64,000 bases of DNA from assembly GCF_021654285.1 (NCBI RefSeq), contig NZ_JAKFZS010000024.1, positions 31,534 through 95,533 on the forward strand, written 5' to 3'. Below the pieces are notes generated by a model. It saw nothing but the letters and a program-made list of their open reading frames with translations. It had not been told where the DNA came from and searched no databases. The DNA is from Pseudoalteromonas luteoviolacea. GTDB lineage: Bacteria > Pseudomonadota > Gammaproteobacteria > Enterobacterales > Alteromonadaceae. Made by a program: the position numbers and the translations under genes. Below, piece by piece: positions 41,674-50,828 of the stretch. The stretch's first letter is position 1; every line of letters starts with the position of its first letter.

Positions 41674-42934
41674 ATCGAACCCGTTAAAAAGTTGGCTAGA
41701 TAGCTTAGCGCACGGGCACTCGCCGGACTTTGACGAATGTCAGTCATACTTAGCGTGTTATTTTCCACTCCTCAATGAGTTTATTAACACCGAGCAAGAT
41801 GCACGTTGGCACGCCGAAGGGAATGTTGCTATTCATACCAATATGGTTTTGAACGAGCTGTATGATTTGCTTAGGACTGACGCTGAACATATTAAGGGTG
41901 AAAAGCGTCAAGCGTTGATTTTATCTGCTCTATTGCATGATATTGCCAAGCCGATAACGACACGGCGTAAAGAGATTGCCGGTTTAGAAAGGGTTGTTGC
42001 GCCAAAACATGAAGACATTGGCGCGAGCTATTTGGCCCTGAGATTGATGGCGCTGCCTTTGTGTCACCGCGTCGTGATGATGATTTTGGGGTTAGTAGGT
42101 TTTCATCATATGCCCAAATTATTGGTGGTAAGGGATGGTGTATTCAATGACTATCTTCAACTCTCTCTCTGTGCAGACTTAGAGCTTTTATTCTGGTTGG
42201 AAATGGCAGACATGAATGGCCGGATTTGTGAGGATGTAGACTCGCAACTCGACTTGTTAGCGCAATTTAGAATGTTTGCTGAAGAGTATTGTTTATGGGG
42301 AAATTGCAATCCTGAACAGATGTATCTGCAAAATATTCAAGTGAAAACCTCTGAGTCTCAGCAGCGATTTGTTGATGGGTATGCGATACAACAATTATCG
42401 CAAGGCGCCATTGTGCTACCAGAGGAAGCAATCGCAAAAAACTACCAAGCTTGTCAACACTATAGTCATTTTTACGTGATGTGTGGATTAAGCGGCAGCG
42501 GTAAGTCTACATGGATCACACAGAATTTACCGGGGGTTGAAGTTATCTCTCTCGATGAGATCAGAGCTGAACTCAATGGCAGGCGAGGTTGTCAAAAAAA
42601 TCGTGGTCAGGTATTGCAGCTCGCTAAATCCCGGTTAAAAACAGCGCTTGCACAAAAGCGGGATGTGGTATGGGATGCGACCAATATTCGGCAAGATTTC
42701 AGGCGTGTTTTATGTCAGTTAGGAGAGCGCTATGGTGCACTTGTCACCCTTGTGGTTTTTCACTTGCCTCCTAATGTGATCTATCAAAATAACCGAGCGC
42801 GCCACCATGTCGTAAGTGATGAGGTGCTGTCTGAGCAAATAAAGAAGCTGCAATGGCCATGGCGCACAGAGGGACATCGCATGCTATTTATTGGAGAGCA
42901 TGGTCAAGCGTTGTCGAGGTATGGCACATTTTAA
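41666..42934 (+). CDS. HD-Pnk: HD phosphoesterase fused to polynucleotide 5'-kinase
   Basis: 422 residues. Residues ~45-230 are an HD domain (H57, HD at 91-92 in ALLHDIAKP, KHED 114-117), expected to remove 2',3'-cyclic phosphate. Residues ~270-422 are a P-loop kinase: GLSGSGKS (274-281), SLDEIRAEL, WDATNIR and a lid RARHHVVSDE. The order HD then kinase matches the bifunctional HD-Pnk described from Runella slithyformis, which heals both RNA ends so that an ATP-dependent ligase can seal them. It overlaps the ligase gene and has GGAG upstream of the ATG. Confidence 0.9.
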   Translation: MAKSNPLKSWLDSLAHGHSPDFDECQSYLACYFPLLNEFINTEQDARWHAEGNVAIHTNMVLNELYDLLRTDAEHIKGEKRQALILSALLHDIAKPITTRRKEIAGLERVVAPKHEDIGASYLALRLMALPLCHRVVMMILGLVGFHHMPKLLVVRDGVFNDYLQLSLCADLELLFWLEMADMNGRICEDVDSQLDLLAQFRMFAEEYCLWGNCNPEQMYLQNIQVKTSESQQRFVDGYAIQQLSQGAIVLPEEAIAKNYQACQHYSHFYVMCGLSGSGKSTWITQNLPGVEVISLDEIRAELNGRRGCQKNRGQVLQLAKSRLKTALAQKRDVVWDATNIRQDFRRVLCQLGERYGALVTLVVFHLPPNVIYQNNRARHHVVSDEVLSEQIKKLQWPWRTEGHRMLFIGEHGQALSRYGTF

Positions 42935-43425
42935 ACCCATTCATGGGAAGATCTCAGCTCAAATAAGTGAGCAAATTGTTATTTATTTTATTGAGAAAAA
43001 GGATATGAGCTGTGGTTTCATATTCTTTTTTATGTTTATAAGTGATGAGTTTTTAATCGTTTATATTCAATAATAGCAAGAAACAGCCCGTCACATATTT
43101 CTTTATTTGAGTACTCTGAGAGCTTCAAGTTTAGCTTATTTTTGCAAGTTGATTTAACTAGATTGTGATACATCCTCAATGATTATTGATCTGAGAGTGG
43201 AAATAATAAAGGTCGAGTAATGATAGGTGGGTCACTATAAGTATTGCAGATAAATAAATGCTTTTGTCTTTTTTTATTTTATTTTCTAGTGTTTTTTACT
43301 TAATAATTGTATTAAATATTTAATATTGGTACATTTATTACTCAAATTATTTTGGGATTATAAAATCAGCACTTTGAGTTCTAGGGTGCTTTAACAACCA
43401 TAAATGTATAAAGGAATAATATACA
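42935..43425. other. AT-rich non-coding gap
   Basis: About 490 bp, very AT-rich, with no supported ORF and no clear terminator after the HD-Pnk gene. The promoter of the secreted protein gene at 43426 presumably lies at its 3' end. Confidence 0.5.
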
Positions 43426-43815
43426 ATGAAATATTTGAACAAAGCTTTAGCTGCAAGCGCGCTTGTACTTGGTATGTCTGCAAACTTAGCATCGGCAGCA
43501 CAGGTCACCATCTCTGAGCATAACTATGGAGGTGGGATCATTATTGAGACTCTGGACGCTGTGTTAGACGATAGCCAAGCGGGTACCTTTTCTATGACGG
43601 TAAGTGAAAACCATTTCACTGTCAGTGCAACAGATAGCAACGGTCGTAGGTTTAGTTGTCGTATGAATGGCATTGTTACTTATGACAAGCCTGATTTACT
43701 TGAAAAAGTAACGAATATTGCGTCCGCTTTCTCAGCAGGTGACAGAGTGCAAGTTGAGGTACAAAAAGGCGTTTTACCTCAAAAATGCCATGTCAAAAAA
43801 ATCTTAAACTTTTAA
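43426..43815 (+). CDS. Small secreted protein, unknown family
   Basis: 129 residues. A signal peptide covers ~1-24 (cut near ASA/AQV). The mature part is beta-rich and has two Cys (RRFSCRMN and PQKCHVK), probably one disulfide. A hydrophobic/Gly N-terminal stretch ISEHNYGGGIIIETLDAVL is distinctive. No family recognised. AAGGAAT precedes the ATG and a hairpin terminator follows, so it is a single gene. Confidence 0.8.
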   Translation: MKYLNKALAASALVLGMSANLASAAQVTISEHNYGGGIIIETLDAVLDDSQAGTFSMTVSENHFTVSATDSNGRRFSCRMNGIVTYDKPDLLEKVTNIASAFSAGDRVQVEVQKGVLPQKCHVKKILNF

Positions 43816-43862
43816 TTTAGTATGATGGCTAAACTTGCATAGGCAAGTTGAATTCTACTTTT

Positions 43863-43888
43863 TGGGTCAGTCTACTGGCCCATTTTTA
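43863..43888 (+). terminator. Terminator after the secreted protein gene
   Basis: TGGGTCAG, loop TCTA, CTGGCCCA followed by TTTTTATTT; 8-bp stem with one G-T pair. Confidence 0.85.
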
Positions 43889-44194
43889 TTTATACCAAGT
43901 GTGAATACGGGTGACGAATAGGCCTGCTAACATCAATTTTGATACCACAATAAGTATGGTATTTTATGGGGATGCGAATTTAGACAAGAACGCCTTCAGT
44001 GACTAAAATTTGCTTGAAAGTATCTCGCCTTAACTGTCGGTGTACATAAAAGAGGATGCGGCTGCGGCTAATTTCACGTAAAATTACGCCGTTATTTATT
44101 GGCATTAATTTTAGTGCGCAATGCGCATGTATAGACTCACCTTATTACTCAGCAAGTTAACGCTCGATAGCGTATGGCTTGTTTGAAGGCAATT

Positions 44195-44503
44195 ATGAAA
44201 AAAACATTTGAATTAACTCACCCGAAAGTAAAACTAGCAAGACGCGTTGACGCGGTTAAATTTGAAATCAAAAAATATCTAAAGCGTGAGCGTAATAAAA
44301 CGCTACCAGAAGGTGCTGATTTTTGGGATTTTGATTGTAAGTTTGGTAATACTGAAGCTGAAGCACAGCCTGTACATGTTTCACAAATCAACAAGTTAAT
44401 AGACCAAACACAGCAAGAAAACCTGACGTCTTTTTATGTTGAAATTCTAGCAAAAGCAGGGCATAGGCAAGTACGTACTGCAGAAGATGATACCGATCTG
44501 TAA
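44195..44503 (+). CDS. DUF6172-like conserved protein
   Basis: 102 residues from the ATG at 44195 (MKKTFELTHPKVK); an upstream frame extension adds only seven residues and is unlikely. The segments YLKRERNKTLPEG, DFWDFDCKFG and SFYVEILAKAGHR match my memory of a conserved family in marine gammaproteobacteria (DUF6172). Soluble, basic N-terminus, no known activity. A hairpin follows the gene. Confidence 0.75.
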   Translation: MKKTFELTHPKVKLARRVDAVKFEIKKYLKRERNKTLPEGADFWDFDCKFGNTEAEAQPVHVSQINKLIDQTQQENLTSFYVEILAKAGHRQVRTAEDDTDL

Positions 44504-44523
44504 CGCAAGCCGTCAGTAAATGA

Positions 44524-44556
44524 AAGCGGGGCCGATGATAATATCGCCCCCGTTTA
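44524..44556 (+). terminator. Hairpin terminator after the DUF6172-like gene
   Basis: CGGGGCCGAT pairs with ATCGCCCCCG with a small mismatch, then TTTAT. It lies 20 bp after the stop. Confidence 0.65.
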
Positions 44557-44843
44557 TCTGGCATTTTTGCGTTGGCCATTCGATAGCGGTTGCGCTGTAT
44601 TTTAAGTAAGACTAGCTAATAACACCATCACCTGACTATGTGCTTAAAGCATAAAATGACATTGCTCCAAAGTTAAAACTCTCTAATGCCATTGAGCTCT
44701 ATCTCGCTATATTCCAATCCATAAATCTCAAATACAAAGTCATACAGTTTGTTACAGGAAAGAAATAGAAAAGCAGCAATTATCTTGGCAGTTTAAAAGT
44801 CGAGATGTTAGTAAATAAACCTAACCCAAAAAAGGAACTTGTA

Positions 44844-46715
44844 ATGAGATTAAAGAAACAATATGTAGCAGGCTTGGTTTCAGCGCTTTTATCAGTGAAT
44901 GCATTGGCAACAACCGATCGTGATTATGAACACCGATGGCTCGACCCAAATGGCGATCCTATGCTGGCTCTACAGTGGAACTTGCTTAATTCAGGTGTAC
45001 TGAATAACTCACAGTCGGGGGCCGACTTAAACCTTTGGCAAACACATATTTGGGGCCACAAAGGTCAAGATGTGCTTGTCGCTGTGATCGATTCTGGTGT
45101 TGATGTGAGTCATAGTGATTTAGCTTCCAACATGATTGATGACCCATTGATTGATGCAGTTCCTGGGCATCGTTCAAGTCATGGCACCATGGTCGCAGGG
45201 ATCATTGCAGCGGTGCAAAACAATGTTGGAGTGAGAGGGGTTGCTCCTGAAGCGACTATGGCGTCCTTTGCGAATTATGGCGGTACGTTTGACAGTCATG
45301 AGCAATGGAAAGTGAGTCACGGCTTTGACGGGAATAACTTGGATAACTCAACTGCTGACAGGGTTCGAGTTTTTAACAAAAGTTATGGTATGAGCCCTGC
45401 TGTGAGTTTGCCTTACACCTTCTCAAAAACTGTGAAAGATGCGCAGGATAATGAAGTTTTATTTTTTAGCCTGCCAGAGCAAGAAAAAATCTATGAGGCG
45501 GTATCTTTATCAACACATTTAGACCCGCGTACTGCTGTGTATGTTCAAGCGGCTGGTAATGCTTATGGACGTTCTCGCATTCACTATTTCACTGAGAACA
45601 GCATCGCTTATTTAGGTTATGCAGTTCCAGCTCAAGGCAATCATGGTTTGCCATGGACAAATAGTAATTCATTTTATACAACGGCTAACTTTTGGAATTT
45701 ATCTGTTAGTGCACTCAGTGCAAATGGTGCTTTATCAAGTTACTCCACTGTCGGCAGTAGTGTTTTCCTGACTGCTCCGGGTGGCGGTGACCGAGGAACC
45801 CCAGGGCATGCGACGCCGCGGCTCTCTTGTGATTTTATCGTTGAAAATCTAGATGCGAATTTTGATTGCCGTGACTATGATGATTTCACCGTAAGAATGA
45901 ATGGCACCTCTTCAGCGGCACCAAATACATCAGGTGCGATTGCATTGCTGTTATCCGCAGCTGAACAGCAAAACCACGATCTGACACCGCGTGATATTCG
46001 CCATCTACTCGCACGAACGGCGACTAAGGTCGACCCTGCTCGTGGAGATATTGAAGTTAATGGCATCACGGGTCTAGAGGGTTGGTCAACTAATGCGGCT
46101 GGGCATGCGTTTTCTCCTTATTACGGGTTCGGCCTGTTAAATGTCGATAAAGCGACTGAATTGGTGCGACGTTATGCCATTGAAGACTTACCCTCCGAAC
46201 TGGTAAAAACGCCTTGGTATGGGCTTAATAGCGCAGTAGATGCACCGATCTATGACGATGCAACACGAACAACGACGGCAAGTATTAAGGTAGAAGATGA
46301 CCTAATTATTGAGGGCGTACAAATCCGTCTTAATGCAACCCACACGCGTATTTCCGATTTGAAAGTTGAGCTTGAGTCGCCAAATGGGACGCGTAGTATT
46401 GTGATGTCACCGTTTAACAGCTTAATTGGTCAGAACCTAGCGCTACCAGAGCAGGCTCCTGGCAGCGAAGCAGGTTATAATGATCATCTGATGTTGAGTT
46501 ACAAGTTCTGGGATGAAAAAGCCAATGCGGGTAATGGTGAGTGGAAAATTCATATTACAGATATGAATAGTGAGCCATTAAACTTTACCCTGTATGTAGA
46601 TGGCGAAGGTGAAGCCGTGTCGGTTGCAAATAATACGCAACCGGGCACGCTCGATAACTGGTCAATTCGTATTCTGGGCCACAAAAATAAAGTCACCAAG
46701 AAAAAAGCGCTGTGA
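44844..46715 (+). CDS. Secreted subtilisin-like serine protease (S8) with P domain, paralogue
   Basis: 623 residues from the ATG at 44844, chosen because AAGGAAC lies ~7 bp upstream and a signal peptide follows (ending near LATT). The catalytic triad is Asp83 (VIDSGVD), His113 (SSHGTMVAG) and Ser356 (NGTSSAAP). A P/homoB domain follows (~480-620). The protein is colinear with the 16841 protease (same RWLDPNGDPM-type opening, NLWQTHIWGHKG and LSYKFWDEKANAGNGEW), but lacks that protein's ~70-residue insert before the serine. It is probably an exoprotease. A terminator follows. Confidence 0.92.
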   Translation: MRLKKQYVAGLVSALLSVNALATTDRDYEHRWLDPNGDPMLALQWNLLNSGVLNNSQSGADLNLWQTHIWGHKGQDVLVAVIDSGVDVSHSDLASNMIDDPLIDAVPGHRSSHGTMVAGIIAAVQNNVGVRGVAPEATMASFANYGGTFDSHEQWKVSHGFDGNNLDNSTADRVRVFNKSYGMSPAVSLPYTFSKTVKDAQDNEVLFFSLPEQEKIYEAVSLSTHLDPRTAVYVQAAGNAYGRSRIHYFTENSIAYLGYAVPAQGNHGLPWTNSNSFYTTANFWNLSVSALSANGALSSYSTVGSSVFLTAPGGGDRGTPGHATPRLSCDFIVENLDANFDCRDYDDFTVRMNGTSSAAPNTSGAIALLLSAAEQQNHDLTPRDIRHLLARTATKVDPARGDIEVNGITGLEGWSTNAAGHAFSPYYGFGLLNVDKATELVRRYAIEDLPSELVKTPWYGLNSAVDAPIYDDATRTTTASIKVEDDLIIEGVQIRLNATHTRISDLKVELESPNGTRSIVMSPFNSLIGQNLALPEQAPGSEAGYNDHLMLSYKFWDEKANAGNGEWKIHITDMNSEPLNFTLYVDGEGEAVSVANNTQPGTLDNWSIRILGHKNKVTKKKAL

Positions 46716-46768
46716 GTCTGTTCTAAGTAAATCAGGTAAAGCGTTTAGCTAAATACAAAATTAAGTTG

Positions 46769-46796
46769 ATGGGGCACTATTAGGCCCCATTTTTTA
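46769..46796 (+). terminator. Terminator after the second subtilase
   Basis: ATGGGGC, loop, GCCCCAT followed by TTTTTT. Confidence 0.88.
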
Positions 46797-47038
46797 TGCG
46801 CCCTGTCTTCAATTGCACTTAATCTACGCAAAGCCACCCTCTAGTACACCATTGCTGCATGAAGATTCAATTTATGATGGATATAGCTAACGAAACAATA
46901 ACGGCCTTAACGCTTAAAGGCATTAGTCAGCATTGTGCGACGAGGAAGTCTGAAACTGGCTAAAAGGCAAGTAGACTATAATATTTGGATTCATTAAGGT
47001 CTAATTAATAGACCCTAATGATGAGTTTCATCTTAAAT

Positions 47039-47827
47039 TTACTTCGCTGTTTGCGGTACTTTTGCTGCTGCAGATGCAAGTCTGCTTTCTAATCTCTCCA
47101 GTTGTTCAGCGAGGGCATTTTGCGTCATTTCTAGCTGTGCAATGCTACTGCCAATTTCAACTTGTTTAGCGTCACTGCCACGAGAGTGAGACTTTAACTT
47201 ATCTAAATCTGTGTTGATGGAAGTTAGTTGATTTTTCAGGGTTTCGGCAGCTTGCAGTTGTTCTTCTAAAAGTGACAACTTGAATACCAAATCAGTTTGG
47301 CTTTGGGCGAGTGTATCAACGCGCGTAGCGACACCAGATTGTGCATTCACGTGCTTACTTTGATTGCTTGAAAGGGTAGCTGTTTGCTCTTTTAGCTTTT
47401 TGATTTCAGACTGGTTTCTGCGCCAAGCCGATGCCCAAAGCTTGTCCATTTGTGACCAAAGCTCATCAGTGCGCTCACTTAAGGCTGTTAAGTTTGCTTG
47501 CATTGCACCTGCTGAAAGACCCATTTCTTCCCCAGTGGCAGAGAGCGTGCGTTCAAGCTCAGCAATGCGTTTTGTTGACTCAATTAACTGTGCTTGTGTG
47601 GCTTGGTTTTGTTGATAGAGGCCATAAGAGCATGCCGCCAAGGCGATTAAAGCTGCGCTGCCAAGCCATGTCATTAAGCCTGATTGTTTAGCTGGTGCAC
47701 TGGGCTGCTCAGGATCTTGGTCTGGCAAAGGCGCTTTATTCGATGGGTTGAGGGACTGTTTAAAGGTTTCAACCTGATCTAAGTCGGGCGTAATACTGGG
47801 CAATTCAGGTTCAATTCTTTTATCCAA
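47039..47827 (-). CDS. Membrane-anchored coiled-coil protein, unknown
   Basis: 262 residues. A Pro-rich cytoplasmic N-terminus (~1-50) precedes one membrane span at ~51-70 (LMTWLGSAALIALAACSYGL) and a long coiled coil (~75-255, heptads such as IAELERTLSATG and LEEQLQAAETLKNQL). The C-terminus would be periplasmic. No enzymatic motif. Such proteins often act as scaffolds or envelope spacers, but the role here is unknown. Confidence 0.7.
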   Translation of the reverse strand: MDKRIEPELPSITPDLDQVETFKQSLNPSNKAPLPDQDPEQPSAPAKQSGLMTWLGSAALIALAACSYGLYQQNQATQAQLIESTKRIAELERTLSATGEEMGLSAGAMQANLTALSERTDELWSQMDKLWASAWRRNQSEIKKLKEQTATLSSNQSKHVNAQSGVATRVDTLAQSQTDLVFKLSLLEEQLQAAETLKNQLTSINTDLDKLKSHSRGSDAKQVEIGSSIAQLEMTQNALAEQLERLESRLASAAAKVPQTAK

Positions 47828-48436
47828 CGCACTTTCCTCTTCTGGGCTCTTTATGGAATAGGGCAGCTTACTCGAAAATTTAAATAGATGGAATCGACAA
47901 AGTATGGGCGTGAGATAGGTTGGTTGATATTTAAGCTCAACTGCGCCGTGCAGTTGCTGACTCGATGCAAAAAAGTTGGGATTGACCCTATCTGAGCAGT
48001 GTTGTGCTGCTTCACTCTTTACCTAATCTACCCAGAGATGAGGATGAGTGAATATCATGCTGACGTCGTTTCTAAATAGATGGTATTGGGAATGAAATTA
48101 CTCAATATGAAGAATATTAATAACTCTATCTTGCGACGTACCGAACAATAGAACCATACTTTTTTCTTTATTATCGTGTCTGTACTACTATCATGTATAT
48201 GTAATTTATGGATATTTTTTATTTTTCCCGCTGTGCGCTAGATACCAACAAATGTGAATTTTTTAATAAATGCACTTTTTCCATCATGACTTACTGGCGA
48301 GTCGTTTTCTTCCTGCTACTTTTTTGTATAAACCAGTCAAAAAATCGTAATGATAATTGATTGCACCGCCAAGGATCTATCTGGGGTTTGGGTAGAAGCT
48401 TGACTAAACGGACTCTTTTTTTACAGGCTAGGTACT
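47828..48436. other. Divergent intergenic region
   Basis: About 610 bp between the coiled-coil gene (minus) and the NHL-repeat gene (plus). It contains one 7-bp inverted repeat CAACTGC/GCAGTTG at 47938-47956. No ORF supported; promoters of both genes lie here. Confidence 0.5.
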
Positions 48437-50494
48437 ATGGGGATTTCATACCACAGTTACATTGGGACAACTGTTGATCAGTTGCCGCAGCTTCCGTGTT
48501 CGACAAGCGGACACCTTTCATTAAGCACGCCAGTCGGCAGTTGTGTTGATAAATTTGGTCGGGTTTGGTTAGCGGATACCGCGCACAATCGCGTGTTGGT
48601 ATTTGATGCCAAGATGGATCAAATATTGGCAAGCTTTGGCACCGTTGGGACGGGGCCTGAACAGTTTAATATGCCTTTTAGACTAGTCACGCACCCAGAT
48701 AAAAACTGGATATACGTCACCGATATTGGCAATTTCAGAGTGCATATTCTGTCTTATTCCGAGTCATTAGAGATTAAAACCGTGAAGATCTTTGGTAATG
48801 AACCCGAGGTCGCACTGAGAGGCCCTAATGGCATCGTGGTGCATAACGGCAAATTGTGTGTGGCTGATGAATTTTATGAGGGTCAGCACAGTGAATCTCG
48901 ATTGGTGATTTTTAGTGAAGATGGCCAATTTGAGCGCACAATTGAAGAGATAGTGCCTGAAAATGGCGGTGATACGGTGCATTTACTCTGGCCGCAAGGG
49001 CTGAGTTTAGATAAAGACGGTAATATTTACATTTCAAACACGGGCTTTTCAACAGTCGTGCGCTGCGACTGGCAAGGCAAGGGCGTGACCTTTAGCGCCA
49101 CAGGCAAGTGTTACATTGATGGCTTAGCGCTTTCTCGCGGCGTGACTGTGATACAAAATCGCGTATTGATCCCCGGTGGTAAAGCCAATGCGATTTCTGT
49201 GTATGACTTAAATGGTCAATTTATGGGGAGCTTAGACGGCTTTTTTGCGCCAGTGCAAATTACCGAAATTAACGACCCGCAAACCATGTTGATCACCGAA
49301 CCGTTTTTAGCTTCACTGCAAAAGCACACGGTCAATCTTGCTACGCTCAAAGGCGGAAAGTCACGCTCAACCAAGGTACTTAAAGCAATTGGGGACGAGC
49401 GGGATAACCCCGGCCAGCTGCACTTTGTGACCTCGGTGGTGGGAGATGTAACGCAAACTCAATCGGGTTACTCAAGCAATGCGCCTTTGCTTGAACACTG
49501 GATAGAACATCAACTTGCGTTGCAAGATCAGCTGCTTAAAGTAATGCAGCCACCGGGTTTGCCGTCTTGGTTGAGTATTGCACTGTCAGCGCAAACTGAG
49601 TGGGTGCAAAGGTGGCAGCAAACCATGGTGCGGGTTTTTCTCAACGATAAGTTTGATGACCCAGAAGACTTACTCTGGATGATGGACTCAGGCAATTATC
49701 AATTGCAAGCCACTGAAGACGGTAAAAGTGATTCAGCCAGACCGATCAGCTTACCCATGCTACCGGGCTCTTTGGGCATAGCGGCACTGACGCCAGCTAA
49801 ACCGCTGCCAGGTCAGCTAGATTACAGCGTGCCCTTGCTGGTGGTGAGTAACTACCTCAGTGGCATAGTGACCATTTTGCAATACAACGATACCTTGGGG
49901 GAGCTTGTGCCTTACACCGTATTTGGTGGCCTTGGTACAGGGGATGAGCAGCTCAATCAGCCACAGGGCATTGCCATAGATCCAACCAACAACGACATTT
50001 TAATTGCAGATTCGGGCAATAACCGTATTTGTCGCTGGCGACTTTCTGATACCGGCGGGCCATTTTTAGTCCACACTTATGGTCGCTTGGGCGCTGAGCA
50101 TGGGGAGTTTCATACGCCATCGGATATCACCGTCGATGAGCAAGGTCTGTGCTTTGTCACGGACCAAAATAACAACCGCATTGAGGTGTTTGATAGTCAT
50201 GGCAAGTGGTTACGTAGCTTTGGTAAAGAGGGCTATGGCACTGCCAGTGAAAGCTTTTTACTGCCCACCAGTATTGATCACGAGAATGGCTACTTATTTG
50301 TCTCTGATTTAGTGAATAGAGCCATAAAAGTATTCAATTGCTCTGGTGAGTTTTTAGAGTCATTCAGTGGGTTTGGCGCCGACAGAGACAAAGGCCAGTT
50401 GTGGCTGCCGTACTTGTTGCATGTGAAAAACAACAAGGTCTACTTACCAGATTGCGCCTTGAATAGAGTCAACGTGTATCAATTTAATATTTAA
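48437..50494 (+). CDS. NHL-repeat beta-propeller protein
   Basis: 685 residues with no signal peptide. Multiple NHL repeats of the type VWLADTAHNRVLVFD, IYVTDIGNFRVHIL and ILIADSGNNRICRW lie at the N-terminus (~35-290) and C-terminus (~480-685), flanking a middle region of ~180 residues without repeats. This gives at least one six-bladed propeller, probably two. Such domains bind proteins or ligands; no catalytic site is seen. A small gene and a chemoreceptor gene follow on the same strand within 340 bp, so the three may be co-transcribed. Confidence 0.85.
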   Translation: MGISYHSYIGTTVDQLPQLPCSTSGHLSLSTPVGSCVDKFGRVWLADTAHNRVLVFDAKMDQILASFGTVGTGPEQFNMPFRLVTHPDKNWIYVTDIGNFRVHILSYSESLEIKTVKIFGNEPEVALRGPNGIVVHNGKLCVADEFYEGQHSESRLVIFSEDGQFERTIEEIVPENGGDTVHLLWPQGLSLDKDGNIYISNTGFSTVVRCDWQGKGVTFSATGKCYIDGLALSRGVTVIQNRVLIPGGKANAISVYDLNGQFMGSLDGFFAPVQITEINDPQTMLITEPFLASLQKHTVNLATLKGGKSRSTKVLKAIGDERDNPGQLHFVTSVVGDVTQTQSGYSSNAPLLEHWIEHQLALQDQLLKVMQPPGLPSWLSIALSAQTEWVQRWQQTMVRVFLNDKFDDPEDLLWMMDSGNYQLQATEDGKSDSARPISLPMLPGSLGIAALTPAKPLPGQLDYSVPLLVVSNYLSGIVTILQYNDTLGELVPYTVFGGLGTGDEQLNQPQGIAIDPTNNDILIADSGNNRICRWRLSDTGGPFLVHTYGRLGAEHGEFHTPSDITVDEQGLCFVTDQNNNRIEVFDSHGKWLRSFGKEGYGTASESFLLPTSIDHENGYLFVSDLVNRAIKVFNCSGEFLESFSGFGADRDKGQLWLPYLLHVKNNKVYLPDCALNRVNVYQFNI

Positions 50495-50570
50495 CAAGGA
50501 CTGTACATCCGCTATGACTGGACGTGGTATGTAAACATAGCCATGTGTACAGGGAATGCCTGGGGGAATT

Positions 50571-50816
50571 ATGGAAAGTGTATTTAAGCGTGCACAGGGT
50601 AAAAAACTGTCACATCGTAAGTCACAAGAGTCGAACGGCGTTTGCCAAAAATCAGAGGCAGACTCTAAGCAATTATTGCAGCAGTTTCAGGATGTGATTA
50701 AGCATGTTGAAAGCAATGCCGAAAATGAAGGGTCGTGCAAAGATGCATTGCGACGCTTGTATACCAGTCATGAGTCCAGCTTTTCTGCTAAGAAAGTGAC
50801 TGGTCCGCACGAGTAA
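50571..50816 (+). CDS. Small hypothetical protein between NHL and chemoreceptor genes
   Basis: 81 residues from the ATG at 50571, preceded by GGGGGA at about 5 bp; an ATG 15 bp earlier lacks this. It is hydrophilic, with a basic N-terminus and a helical segment SKQLLQQFQDVIKHVESNAE. No family recognised. It ends 12 bp before the chemoreceptor gene and is probably translated with it. Confidence 0.6.
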   Translation: MESVFKRAQGKKLSHRKSQESNGVCQKSEADSKQLLQQFQDVIKHVESNAENEGSCKDALRRLYTSHESSFSAKKVTGPHE

Positions 50817-50828
50817 CAAGGAGGTGTC

